Shown here piece after piece: positions 17,605 through 25,802 of a stretch of DNA of 63,709 bases. Source of the stretch: a bacterium HR17 (GTDB lineage Bacteria > Armatimonadota > Fervidibacteria > Fervidibacterales > Fervidibacteraceae); the NCBI GenBank assembly GCA_002898575.1, contig BEHT01000018.1:1-63709 (forward strand), written 5' to 3'. Each line of letters begins with the position of its first letter. Position 1 is the stretch's first letter. The translations under genes were made by a program, and so were the position numbers. The notes beneath the pieces are model-generated. The model had not been told where the DNA came from. It searched no databases and was given only the letters and a program-made list of their open reading frames with translations.

Positions 17605-18837
17605 TCACGCAGTGGTCGGAAAGACGACACCTGTCGGGACGACGACGACGCCTTCAGGGCTGACGACGAAGCGGCGTTGGTCAGCGGCAGGATCAACACC
17701 GATGCGTTCGTCAGGCGGGATTTCCACCTCTTCGTCCACGATGGTGCGCTCCAGATGGGCGCCCGTGCCGACTTTCACGCCGGGCAACAACACGCAGTTG
17801 ACGACCCTTGCGCCCGCACCGATGTGGACGCCGTAACCCAGCACGCTGTTTGCCACGACGGCACCGTCGCCCACGACGCAACCAGGCGCCAACAGGGTGC
17901 TATGGATGCGGGTGTGCCCTTGCAAAACGGCTGGCGGTAACAGCGGCAAGTAAGTGCGAATTGCCCATGCCTCATCGTGCAACGACAAAGGTGGCTCGGG
18001 CTGTAACAACTCCATGTGGGCAGCGTAGTAACTGTCCAGCGTGCCGATATCCCGCCAATAGTGAAACAGCGGCGCCAGTTCACGACGGATGTTGAAAGCG
18101 AACAACCGCGCGCCGTTGCGCAACAAATCGGGCACGACATTTTTGCCGAAGTCGTGGGCGCTGTCTTTGCGCTTGGCATCGCGGATAACTGCCCGCACCA
18201 GCGTCTCGGTGTTGAACAGGTAGATGCCCATGGAGACGAGCGATTGGTCAGGGTCATCGGGCGACGGTTTGGGTTGGCTGGGTTTTTCTTCAAAGCCGAC
18301 GATACGGTCGGTCCTGTCTACTTCCATGACGCCGAAGCGGTGGGCTTCGGCGCGAGGCACCGTCGTGCAAGCGATCGTCATTTCCGCACCTTTTGTCAGG
18401 TGGAAATCCAACATCGCCCGGTAGTCCATGCGGTAAACATGGTCGCCCGACAGCACCAGCACGAATTGCGGGCGCTCGTGGGACAACAGGTCAATGTTTT
18501 GGAAGACGGCGTCAGCGGTGCCGCGATACCATTCGCGGACGATGCGCTGTTGGGGCGGGACGGTTTCCAAAAACTCGCCCAGTTCGGTGCGGAACAGTCC
18601 AGCCCAGCCCAACCGCAGGTGACGGTCTAAAGGCAGCGATTTGTGCTGCGTCAAGACAAAAATGCGCCGAACATCCGAGTGTAAACAGTTAGATAGCGTG
18701 AAATCAATGATGCGGTAGACGGCGCCGAAAGGGACAGCGGGCTTGGCTTTCGCCTTCGTCAAGGGGTAGAGCCGCTCTCCCAACCCACCTGCCAGCACCA
18801 TCGCCAAAGTCCGTTCCATCGGGTCTTGCCGTTTCAC
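17605..18837 (-). CDS. glgC: Glucose-1-phosphate adenylyltransferase
   Basis: 410 residues; GTG 18837 overlaps the upstream stop codon (GTGA), implying coupled translation; an in-frame ATG at 18819 is possible. It makes ADP-glucose for glycogen. Motifs seen: VLAGGLGERLYPLTKAKAKPAVPFG (nucleotide site), QHKSLPLDRH, WYRGTADAVFQN, LSGDHVYRMDY, FGVMEVD, EEKPSQP and SMGIYLFN, then the left-handed beta-helix with SVLGYGVHIGAGARVVNCVLLPGVKVG. The family is allosterically controlled; here it is encoded beside a two-component pair. Confidence 0.95.
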   Translation of the reverse strand: MKRQDPMERTLAMVLAGGLGERLYPLTKAKAKPAVPFGAVYRIIDFTLSNCLHSDVRRIFVLTQHKSLPLDRHLRLGWAGLFRTELGEFLETVPPQQRIVREWYRGTADAVFQNIDLLSHERPQFVLVLSGDHVYRMDYRAMLDFHLTKGAEMTIACTTVPRAEAHRFGVMEVDRTDRIVGFEEKPSQPKPSPDDPDQSLVSMGIYLFNTETLVRAVIRDAKRKDSAHDFGKNVVPDLLRNGARLFAFNIRRELAPLFHYWRDIGTLDSYYAAHMELLQPEPPLSLHDEAWAIRTYLPLLPPAVLQGHTRIHSTLLAPGCVVGDGAVVANSVLGYGVHIGAGARVVNCVLLPGVKVGTGAHLERTIVDEEVEIPPDERIGVDPAADQRRFVVSPEGVVVVPTGVVFPTTA

Positions 18838-19217
18838 GCCCCTGACGCCACCCCGCGTTGGCGCGACAACAACTCCTCAACGGCTTCTACCAAGTTGCCC
18901 GTGTCGGGCGATTTGACCAAAAAAACATCTGCCAGCCAACTCAAAAAATCGTCACGGTAACTGCCGTAGGCGGTGTGGATGATGATGGGTAAGCCCGGAT
19001 GCAGTTCGTGAATGCGCGGCAGTAACTCCAATCCGGAAACGCCTGGCATATTCAAGTCCAGCACGACCAAGTCCACGCGTTCACGGCTGAGCGTTTCCTC
19101 GGCTTCTTCTGCGCTCTGGGCACCGATAGCCTCATACCCCGCCGCCGTCAACTCCTCGCAATACAATTGTCGCTGTGCGGCTTCATCCTCAACGACCAAG
19201 ATGCGCGCCTTCGGCAT
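18834..19217 (-). CDS. Single-domain response regulator (CheY-like)
   Basis: 127 residues; ATG 19217 has GGAGGTGAGCCACG upstream. Only a receiver domain is present: acidic pair VVEDE near residue 10, phospho-acceptor Asp in VVLDLNMPGVSG (about 53), the Thr in IIIHTAYG, and the conserved Lys in FLVKSPD. No output domain follows, so it must act by protein contact or a phosphorelay. It lies between the histidine kinase gene and glgC and is probably phosphorylated by that kinase. Confidence 0.92.
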   Translation of the reverse strand: MPKARILVVEDEAAQRQLYCEELTAAGYEAIGAQSAEEAEETLSRERVDLVVLDLNMPGVSGLELLPRIHELHPGLPIIIHTAYGSYRDDFLSWLADVFLVKSPDTGNLVEAVEELLSRQRGVASGA

Positions 19218-19310
19218 CGTGGCTCACCTCCAAGGCGCCGTGACGCCTCGCTCTCTTTCATGATGGCGCCACCTGGCGCCAGTTGTCATCAGGTAAAACC
19301 CTGACGCCCT

Positions 19311-22300
19311 TTACGCCGGCGCGGCAGGCAGCGCAATATCCACCGTCGTGCCGACGCCCACCTCGCTGTGGATTTCCAAAGTGCCGCTGTGCTCGGCGAC
19401 GATCTTTTGCGCGATGGCCAAGCCCAACCCGGTGCCGCCGTGCTTGGTCGTATAAAAGGGCTTGAAAATATGCGGCAAAGCCTCAGGGGAGATACCGACG
19501 CCGGTATCCTTGATGCGCAACCGCACTTGCGCTCCGTCCCGCCAGACTTTCACGGTCAAGACACCGCCGTCGGGCATAGCTTCCACCGCGTTGCGCCATA
19601 AGTTCATCAGCAACCGTTCTATTTGCATCTCATCTGCCAAAACCCAACAAGGGTCGTCGGAAAGCTCCGCGACCACTCGCACCCGCCCCGCCTCCATGCT
19701 GGGGCGGTGCACTTCCACGAGCCGCTGCACGAGTTCCGTCAGGGCACAGCGTTGCGGTTTTGGCGGCGACGGCTTGGCAAAATCCAGCAAGTCGCGCAAT
19801 TGCCGTTCCAACCGTTCCACTTCGTCCACGATGATTTGGGCGTTGCGCATCACCCGTTCAGGGTCGCTCGGATGGCGTTCCAGTTGGCGGGCGTAACCGC
19901 CGATCGTCACCAACGGCGACCGCAAATCGTGGGCAACTTTCGCCGCTAATTCCCCGATGGCAGCCAATCGTTCCGAATGCACCAATTGCTCCCGCATCGC
20001 TTGTTCACGCCGCAGTGCGTCTTTCAATTGCGCGATCAGTTGGGCGTTGCGCAACGCGATGCTCGCCGACGAAGCAAACAATCGCAACAACCGTTCCGCC
20101 TCTTCGGTGATGGGATGGCGACTGAAAGCGTTGTCGGCGACGATCAGTCCCAACGGTTCCTCCTGGGCAACTAGCGGGACACAGATAGCGTCGCTGTCGC
20201 TGAGGACTTGCCGCAATCGTTCAGGTAAGCGCAGTTCGCCGCGGGGATTGGCGATACGCAACGGCTCATGCCGACGCAGACAAAGCGTGAGCAGATTGTC
20301 CTCGTCCAACCGAACGACGAGGTCATGGACGCGCTGCATCAACGGCGCTTGACGGACAGCGGTATCGCCTGGGTATTCTCGCAAAAAATCCCAGAGCGTT
20401 TTGCGCTCCGCCGCCAAACGCGCCCAAGTGGCGTAAGCCTCTTCAGCGGTCAACGCACCGACCGCCATCGCAACGCGCAACATTTGCGCTTCCTTGTCTA
20501 CGAGGAACAAAATGGCACGGTTGAAACCCAACCCCGGTCCCGCCGTCGCTGCCGTCAAGATGGCGTGCAGGAGCGGGTGCAGGTCAATCGTGCTCTCCAT
20601 CGCTTGCCCGATGGCTAACAGCGTTTCCAGTTGGTAGATGCGCCGAACGCGCAGCGATGCGTCCCGCAAGTAAAGCGTGACCCGACACGATTGCCCGCTG
20701 TGCGCAGGGATCACCCGCAAGTCCCACCATGTATCGCGGTGCGGAATCTCCGCGAAAAATGCGGGCTCACCCCGCTTCAACGCAGCGTCTATGGCTGCCG
20801 CTAAGTTCACACCGCTAGCCGTGCAAGCGTGCAGGAAATCGCTTGGCAGCACTTCGTGCCACAAACGCCCTAAAGCCCGCTCCGACGGCTGGGCGCACAG
20901 ACCTTGACAAAACAGGTCGTTTGCGGCGATAACTTCGCCCCGTTCGTTCAGCAACGCGACAGCGTCGGGCAGGCTGCGGACAATTTGCTCGTTCAACTCT
21001 TGCAGCAGGCGCACCCGCTGGAAGTTTTGCAAGGCTTGCACAGCGTGTGCCAATTGGTCAGCGACCGCTTGCGCCATGTGCAGGTCGTCGTCGTCAAAGT
21101 CGTTAGGGCGGTCCGACTGCAGGTCAACGACGCCGATGACGACACCTTCCACTTTGATGGGGACAACCAGTTCCGCTTGCGTCGCCGCTTCCTGAGGGGT
21201 TGCACGGAAGTAGCGGGGGTCTTGGCTCACCTCGTTGACAACGACGGGGTCACCGGTGCGGGCAACCCAACCCAACACGCCGGTCTCTATCCGTTGTCGG
21301 TGTCCCCTTGTCCATACCGTTTCGTAAGCCCCACGACACGCCGCCAACTCCAATTCGCCCCGCTCGGCGTCCACGACAAACACCGCTGCATTGTAAAGGT
21401 GAAGGTAGCGGTGCACCGCGTTGACCGCCGCTTGATACAAGGCTGCCAAATCCGTCGCCACCAACGCGTGGGCGGCGATGTCAGCGAGGACCGCCAGTTG
21501 CGCCGCCCGGTGCCGCTCCCGCTCCAACGCCGCTTGCAACTCCTGCGTTCGCTCCGCGATCACCCGTTCCAGTTCCTCCTGCATCTTCGCTTGCTCGGTG
21601 ATGTTGCGGGCGGCACAGAGGGCATAAGTTTCACCGTTGAACCGCAAAAGCGAGCCGCTTAAGTCCACCTGAACGCGAGTCCCGTCGCGCCGCAGCAGCG
21701 GGACGGACGGCAGCCGCACTTGCCCGTCCCGCCGCAGCCTTTGCAAGGCGCGGGCGTAGGTCAGGCGGTCGTCGTCAGGGGCAAGGGTCAGCGCCGATGC
21801 GCCGATCAACGCCGCGCGGTCGTAGCCGGTCAACTTGGCGGCTGCCTCGTTGGCTTCCACGATGGTGCCCTTCTCGTCCATGCGGATGAGCAAGAAAGCG
21901 TCCGATGCTTGTTCAAACAACGCCAAGTATTTGCGGTGGGCAGCTTCCAAGGCGATTTGACTCAGGTGCTGCCGCGCCGTGACCAAGCGGACGATGCCCT
22001 CGTCCCACACGGCGGTCACGCGGTCGCGGGCGGATTGCGCATCGCCCAACCGTTCCGTCAACGCTTCAACCAGAACGGGGCGTAACCGCAAAAAGGCGGT
22101 GAGCGTTTCCGGTAACGGCAGATTGAGTTGGTCTGCCAAAAACTGCAAAGTTTTTAACGGCTGATAGACGGCTTGCTGCCAGCCATCGTCTGCGAGTGTG
22201 TCCAACAGCGTTTCAATAACTTGCTGCAGCGCAGACCGCATCGTCTCCCAACGCACCCGCAACACCTTGACGCTGTCGTCGGCACAGAGCGCGTTCAGCC

Positions 22301-22358
22301 ACTTGTCCGTCGCACGCGCTGCTATTGATGCGGCATCGTGCTGCATTTGCGTAGCCAT
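19311..22358 (-). CDS. Soluble multi-sensor histidine kinase (PAS/GAF)
   Basis: 1015 residues from ATG 22358 (GAGGTGA upstream). No membrane segment is seen. In order: a helical N-terminal domain (about 20-160), PAS (about 165-285), coiled coil, GAF (about 325-460), a second PAS-like region (about 470-590), a second GAF (about 610-780), the dimerisation/phospho-acceptor helix with A-H-D-L-R-S-P, and a HATPase domain with N-box LLMNLWRNAVEAMP, DTGVGIS and GTGLGLAIAQKIV. It probably senses a soluble ligand or redox state and phosphorylates the receiver encoded 93 bases downstream. It follows galT by 7 bases. Confidence 0.93.
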   Translation of the reverse strand: MATQMQHDAASIAARATDKWLNALCADDSVKVLRVRWETMRSALQQVIETLLDTLADDGWQQAVYQPLKTLQFLADQLNLPLPETLTAFLRLRPVLVEALTERLGDAQSARDRVTAVWDEGIVRLVTARQHLSQIALEAAHRKYLALFEQASDAFLLIRMDEKGTIVEANEAAAKLTGYDRAALIGASALTLAPDDDRLTYARALQRLRRDGQVRLPSVPLLRRDGTRVQVDLSGSLLRFNGETYALCAARNITEQAKMQEELERVIAERTQELQAALERERHRAAQLAVLADIAAHALVATDLAALYQAAVNAVHRYLHLYNAAVFVVDAERGELELAACRGAYETVWTRGHRQRIETGVLGWVARTGDPVVVNEVSQDPRYFRATPQEAATQAELVVPIKVEGVVIGVVDLQSDRPNDFDDDDLHMAQAVADQLAHAVQALQNFQRVRLLQELNEQIVRSLPDAVALLNERGEVIAANDLFCQGLCAQPSERALGRLWHEVLPSDFLHACTASGVNLAAAIDAALKRGEPAFFAEIPHRDTWWDLRVIPAHSGQSCRVTLYLRDASLRVRRIYQLETLLAIGQAMESTIDLHPLLHAILTAATAGPGLGFNRAILFLVDKEAQMLRVAMAVGALTAEEAYATWARLAAERKTLWDFLREYPGDTAVRQAPLMQRVHDLVVRLDEDNLLTLCLRRHEPLRIANPRGELRLPERLRQVLSDSDAICVPLVAQEEPLGLIVADNAFSRHPITEEAERLLRLFASSASIALRNAQLIAQLKDALRREQAMREQLVHSERLAAIGELAAKVAHDLRSPLVTIGGYARQLERHPSDPERVMRNAQIIVDEVERLERQLRDLLDFAKPSPPKPQRCALTELVQRLVEVHRPSMEAGRVRVVAELSDDPCWVLADEMQIERLLMNLWRNAVEAMPDGGVLTVKVWRDGAQVRLRIKDTGVGISPEALPHIFKPFYTTKHGGTGLGLAIAQKIVAEHSGTLEIHSEVGVGTTVDIALPAAPA

Positions 22359-22365
22359 CAGTTTG

Positions 22366-23436
22366 TCACCTCGGTGCGTCCAAAACCCTTTCTTCCACGA
22401 TTTCGGCGAGGACATTGCGCAGCGTTTCCGCAGCGGCTTCCGGCGCGACGGGGTTGATGTAAAACCCTGTGCCCCATTCAAAACCGGCGACCCGCGTCAA
22501 ACGCGGGATGAACTCCAAGTGCCAATGGTAGTCATGGGGCAGCGTGCCCCAAAAATCGGGGCGCCCCGGACGCGGCACCGGGTTGGGCGCTGTGTGCAGG
22601 ACGAAGTTGTAAGCCGGATTGCCCATCAACCGCTTCACCGCTCGCAGCAACCGATGCACCGTTTTCGCCAAATCTGTCAATACAGTGTCGTCGGCGCCGG
22701 CAAAATCGTGGCTGTGCTGCTTCGGGAACAGATGCACCTCGTAGGGGAACCGAGCGGCGAAGGGCGAAAGGGCAACGATGTGGTCGCTTTCACAGACGAC
22801 CCGCTTTTGCAACTCCTGCTCTTGAAAGATGAGGTCGCAGAAGATACACCGCTCCTTGCTCAAGTAGTATTGGCGGGCGGTGTTCAATTCCTCCTTGGGC
22901 AACTGAGGGACGATCGGCAGGGCGATCACCTGTGAGTGCGGGTGCGACAGGGACGCACCGGCTTGCACGCCGTAATTGCGAAAGACGAGGATGTAACGAA
23001 ACCGTTCGTCGCGGCACAACGCCCGTAAACGGGCTTGGTAGGTCTGAAAAACCAATGTCAAATGCTGCGTGGGCAAAGTGTCCCAATCGCAGGTATGGTC
23101 AGGCGTTTCAATGACGACCTCATGCACTCCGACGCCGTTCATCAAATCAAATAAGCCCAAACCGCGCCGACGCAAATCACCGTCCTGACTGACAGCGGGA
23201 AACTTGTTGGGCACGACCCGCACCAACCAACCGACAGTGTCAGGACGGGAACCGTCAGGGCGAACGGCGAACACTTCCGGCGGGGTGCGGTCTTCATTGC
23301 CAGGGCATAACGGGCACGCTCTGGGGCTGACTTCCACAACCGGAGCGTCCGTGTGGAAATCCGACGGACGATGTCCACGCTCCGCGGCGATAATGACCCA
23401 TCGCTGCACGATGGGGTCTTTCCGCAACTCTGACAT
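22366..23436 (-). CDS. galT: Galactose-1-phosphate uridylyltransferase
   Basis: 356 residues from ATG 23436, preferred to the GTG at 23460 because AAGGAG lies 10 bases before it. It transfers UMP between UDP-glucose and galactose 1-phosphate in the Leloir pathway. The N-terminal zinc Cys pair (CPLCPGNE), RVVPNKFPAV, the active-site loop SLSHPHSQVIALP with the nucleotidylated His, a second Cys pair (CIFCDLI) and WHLEFIPR near the C-terminus all match the family. It starts the minus-strand run that continues through the histidine kinase, receiver, glgC and ribBA. Confidence 0.95.
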   Translation of the reverse strand: MSELRKDPIVQRWVIIAAERGHRPSDFHTDAPVVEVSPRACPLCPGNEDRTPPEVFAVRPDGSRPDTVGWLVRVVPNKFPAVSQDGDLRRRGLGLFDLMNGVGVHEVVIETPDHTCDWDTLPTQHLTLVFQTYQARLRALCRDERFRYILVFRNYGVQAGASLSHPHSQVIALPIVPQLPKEELNTARQYYLSKERCIFCDLIFQEQELQKRVVCESDHIVALSPFAARFPYEVHLFPKQHSHDFAGADDTVLTDLAKTVHRLLRAVKRLMGNPAYNFVLHTAPNPVPRPGRPDFWGTLPHDYHWHLEFIPRLTRVAGFEWGTGFYINPVAPEAAAETLRNVLAEIVEERVLDAPR

Positions 23437-23568
23437 GTCTTTGTCACTCCTTGTCGCCACTTCAATTATCGCACCGCCGTAGTGAAAGGGTAATCAAACG
23501 CTTGTGCGGCTGCGTTAAACTTGCTGCCGCGCCTTCAGCGCATTAGGCAAGGAGGTCGTGACTGCGCG

Positions 23569-23946
23569 ATGGGGTTTGTCCGTGAGATCGCTATCCAGAC
23601 CACTGAACACGAGCAACTGATTGACATCACCCAGAAGGTGCAGGCGTTGGTCAATGAACTCGGCATCACCGACGGCTTTGTGTGCGTATATGTGCCGCAC
23701 ACTTCGGCGGCGGTCAGCATCCACCGTGAGGTGGATGTCGCCGACCGTCCCAAACTGGACGAGATGTTGGACAACATAAACCCGGACAAACAATCCCCTC
23801 ACTACACCAAGGCAGCGCTTGTCGCACCGACGGAGGTGCTCATCGTCAAAGACGGGCAATTGGTCATGGACCCCGACCAACGCGTTTACTTCTATGAGTT
23901 TGACGGACCGAAGCACCGCCGCGTCGTCGTCTATTTGACCGACTGA
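23569..23946 (+). CDS. YjbQ/UPF0047-family protein
   Basis: 125 residues from ATG 23569, with AGGAGGT 12 bases upstream. The sequence is a typical YjbQ protein: ITQKVQALVNELGITDG, VYVPHTSAAVSIHREVDVADRPKLDEML and a late strand region RVYFYEFDGPKHRRVVVYL. Members are small cytoplasmic beta-sandwich proteins; E. coli YjbQ has weak thiamine-phosphate-synthase-like activity, but the true role is unsettled. Genes on either side point away from it, so it stands alone. Confidence 0.9.
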   Translation: MGFVREIAIQTTEHEQLIDITQKVQALVNELGITDGFVCVYVPHTSAAVSIHREVDVADRPKLDEMLDNINPDKQSPHYTKAALVAPTEVLIVKDGQLVMDPDQRVYFYEFDGPKHRRVVVYLTD

Positions 23947-23970
23947 ACATGTTCCGTTCAAAAACACCCT

Positions 23971-25461
23971 TCACTCCAAGCCCTTTTCTGCCAGTTCTAT
24001 CGCAGCCATCATCGCTTTGGCTTTGTTGACCGTTTCCTGAAACTCCCGTTCGGGCACGCTGTCGGCGACGATGCCTGCACCTGCCTGCACGAACGCTGTG
24101 TCGCCTTTCAACACGATGGTGCGGATGGTGATCGCCATGTCCATGTTGCCGTTGAAACTGAAGTAGCCGACGCTGCCGGCGTAAGGACCGCGTTTGGTCG
24201 GTTCCAGTTCTTCAATGATCTCCATCGCTCGGATTTTCGGGGCGCCCGTGACCGTGCCTGCGGGGAAAGTCGCCCGCAGCGCGTCAAAAGCGTCGTAGCG
24301 GCGCGTGTCCAACTCGCCTTCAACGGTAGAGTAGATGTGCATGACATGGCTGTAGCGCTCAACCCGCATCAACTCGGTCGTTCTGACCGTCCCGATTTTG
24401 CAGACCCGTCCCAAGTCGTTGCGCCCCAAGTCCACCAGCATGATATGTTCGGCGCGCTCTTTCGGGTCGTTGAGCAGTTCCCGTTCTAACGCTTCGTCCT
24501 CTTCGGGCGTTTGCCCGCGAGGGCGCGTGCCTGCCAGCGGGCGTGTGATGACCTTTGTCCCGAAGCAACTGACCAAAATTTCGGGCGAACTGCCGATGAG
24601 CTTCAAGTCGCCGAAACTCAGACAGAACATGTAGGGCGATGGGTTGACCGACCGCAGCGCACGGTAGATGTCAAACGGTGCGGCACTCACCTGCGTCTGA
24701 AAGCGTTGCGACAAAACGACTTGAATGATGTCGCCTGCGGCGATGTAATCCTTCGCCCGCTCCACGACACCGCAAAACCCTTCGGGCGTGAAGTTGGAGA
24801 TGACGGGGCGCGAGACAGGGGACGCAAGCCGGGGCACAGTGAAAGCGTTGATGGAAATCGTGCGCAACCGATGGATGAGGCTCTCAATGCGGTCAACGGC
24901 AGCGTCGTAGGCTTTCGCGGGGTCACCGTCCACGAGCGCATTGACGAGAACCCGCATCTTGCGTTTTAAGTGGTCAAAGATGACGAGCGTGTCGGCGAGC
25001 ATCAAATAGCAATCGGGCAGTTGCAAGTCGTCAACCGTCTGGTCGGGCAAGCGTTCAAAGAAACGCACCATGTCGTAACCGATATAGCCGACAAAGCCGC
25101 CGCAAAAACGGGGCAAATCGGGCACGGCGACGAAGCGAAATTGCTGCATCGTCCGTTTGAGCACATGCAGCGGGTCTTCGCCTGGTCGCAACCGGTAGAC
25201 TTGCAGGCTGCCGCCCCGCTCAATGAGCACTGTGTCGCCTTTGCTGCGGAAGAGCAGCAACGGTTGAGTGCCCAAGAAGGAGTGGCGGGCGACATGCTCC
25301 CCACCTTCCACGCTTTCCAATAAGAACGCGAAATCTCCCTGCGCTAGTTTCAAAAAGGCGGAGACGGGTGTCTCTAAGTCGGCAAGGATGTCCCGCCACA
25401 CGGGCACGAGGTTGCCCTTTCGCGCCAAACTGACGAACTCGCTTTTGCTCGGCTGCACCAT
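23971..25461 (-). CDS. trpE: Anthranilate synthase component I
   Basis: 496 residues from ATG 25461 (AGGTG nine bases before it). With a glutaminase partner it converts chorismate to anthranilate, the first step of tryptophan synthesis. Chorismate-binding motifs are clear: NPSPYMFCLSFGDLKLIGSSPEILV, RPLAGTRPRGQTPEEDEALE, EHIMLVDLGRNDLGRV, FPAGTVTGAPKIRAMEII, and GSVGYFSFNGNMDMAITIRT with QAGAGIVADS at the end. The partner trpG is not next to it in this window. Confidence 0.95.
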   Translation of the reverse strand: MVQPSKSEFVSLARKGNLVPVWRDILADLETPVSAFLKLAQGDFAFLLESVEGGEHVARHSFLGTQPLLLFRSKGDTVLIERGGSLQVYRLRPGEDPLHVLKRTMQQFRFVAVPDLPRFCGGFVGYIGYDMVRFFERLPDQTVDDLQLPDCYLMLADTLVIFDHLKRKMRVLVNALVDGDPAKAYDAAVDRIESLIHRLRTISINAFTVPRLASPVSRPVISNFTPEGFCGVVERAKDYIAAGDIIQVVLSQRFQTQVSAAPFDIYRALRSVNPSPYMFCLSFGDLKLIGSSPEILVSCFGTKVITRPLAGTRPRGQTPEEDEALERELLNDPKERAEHIMLVDLGRNDLGRVCKIGTVRTTELMRVERYSHVMHIYSTVEGELDTRRYDAFDALRATFPAGTVTGAPKIRAMEIIEELEPTKRGPYAGSVGYFSFNGNMDMAITIRTIVLKGDTAFVQAGAGIVADSVPEREFQETVNKAKAMMAAIELAEKGLE

Positions 25462-25632
25462 TACCCTGTTCACCTGCACTGGCGTCGCTGAAAAAACTTG
25501 GTTTTTTGGGGCGTGCTCCTAATTGTGCCACCGAACGAAATTGGCGGTGCGTCAAGTGTTCGGAAGCCGTCAACCCACTGAGGTGCGGGCGCCGTGCGTG
25601 CGAACAGCGGGGGCTGCGTCGGTATGAAAAAC

Positions 25633-25723
25633 TGGTGCCGCGGGCGGGATTTGAACCCGCACGGGTCTGTGAAACCCACTGGCCCCTCAAGCCAGCGCGT
25701 CTGCCAAGTTCCGCCACCGCGGC
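25633..25723 (-). tRNA. tRNA-Leu (GAG)
   Basis: Reading the minus strand: acceptor GCCGCGG pairs with CCGCGGC, discriminator A and an encoded CCA. The anticodon stem CTGGC/GCCAG holds a loop TTGAGGG, giving GAG. The long variable arm (TGGGTTTCACAGACCCG) and GGTTCAAATCC T-loop fit a class-II leucine tRNA. The gene is 91 bases long. Confidence 0.93.
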
Positions 25724-25740
25724 ACCTTGCGGCGTTAAAA

Positions 25741-25746
25741 GTTATA
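25741..25746 (-). promoter_or_regulatory. Possible -10 element for tRNA-Leu
   Basis: TATAAC on the minus strand, about 18 bases before the tRNA 5' end, at a plausible distance for a short leader. No clear -35 element is seen, so this is tentative. Confidence 0.3.
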
Positions 25747-25802
25747 GCGCGTGTCCCTGATAGCGTTAACGGTGCCCCTGTCAGTGTCCACCCGCTACTG
25801 TT

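Noticed and set aside
25491-25507. AAAAAAC-TTG-GTTTTTT hairpin before trpE as an attenuator
   Set aside because: Very short A/T stem, no leader peptide with Trp codons and no alternative structure visible; could equally be the tRNA-Leu terminator.
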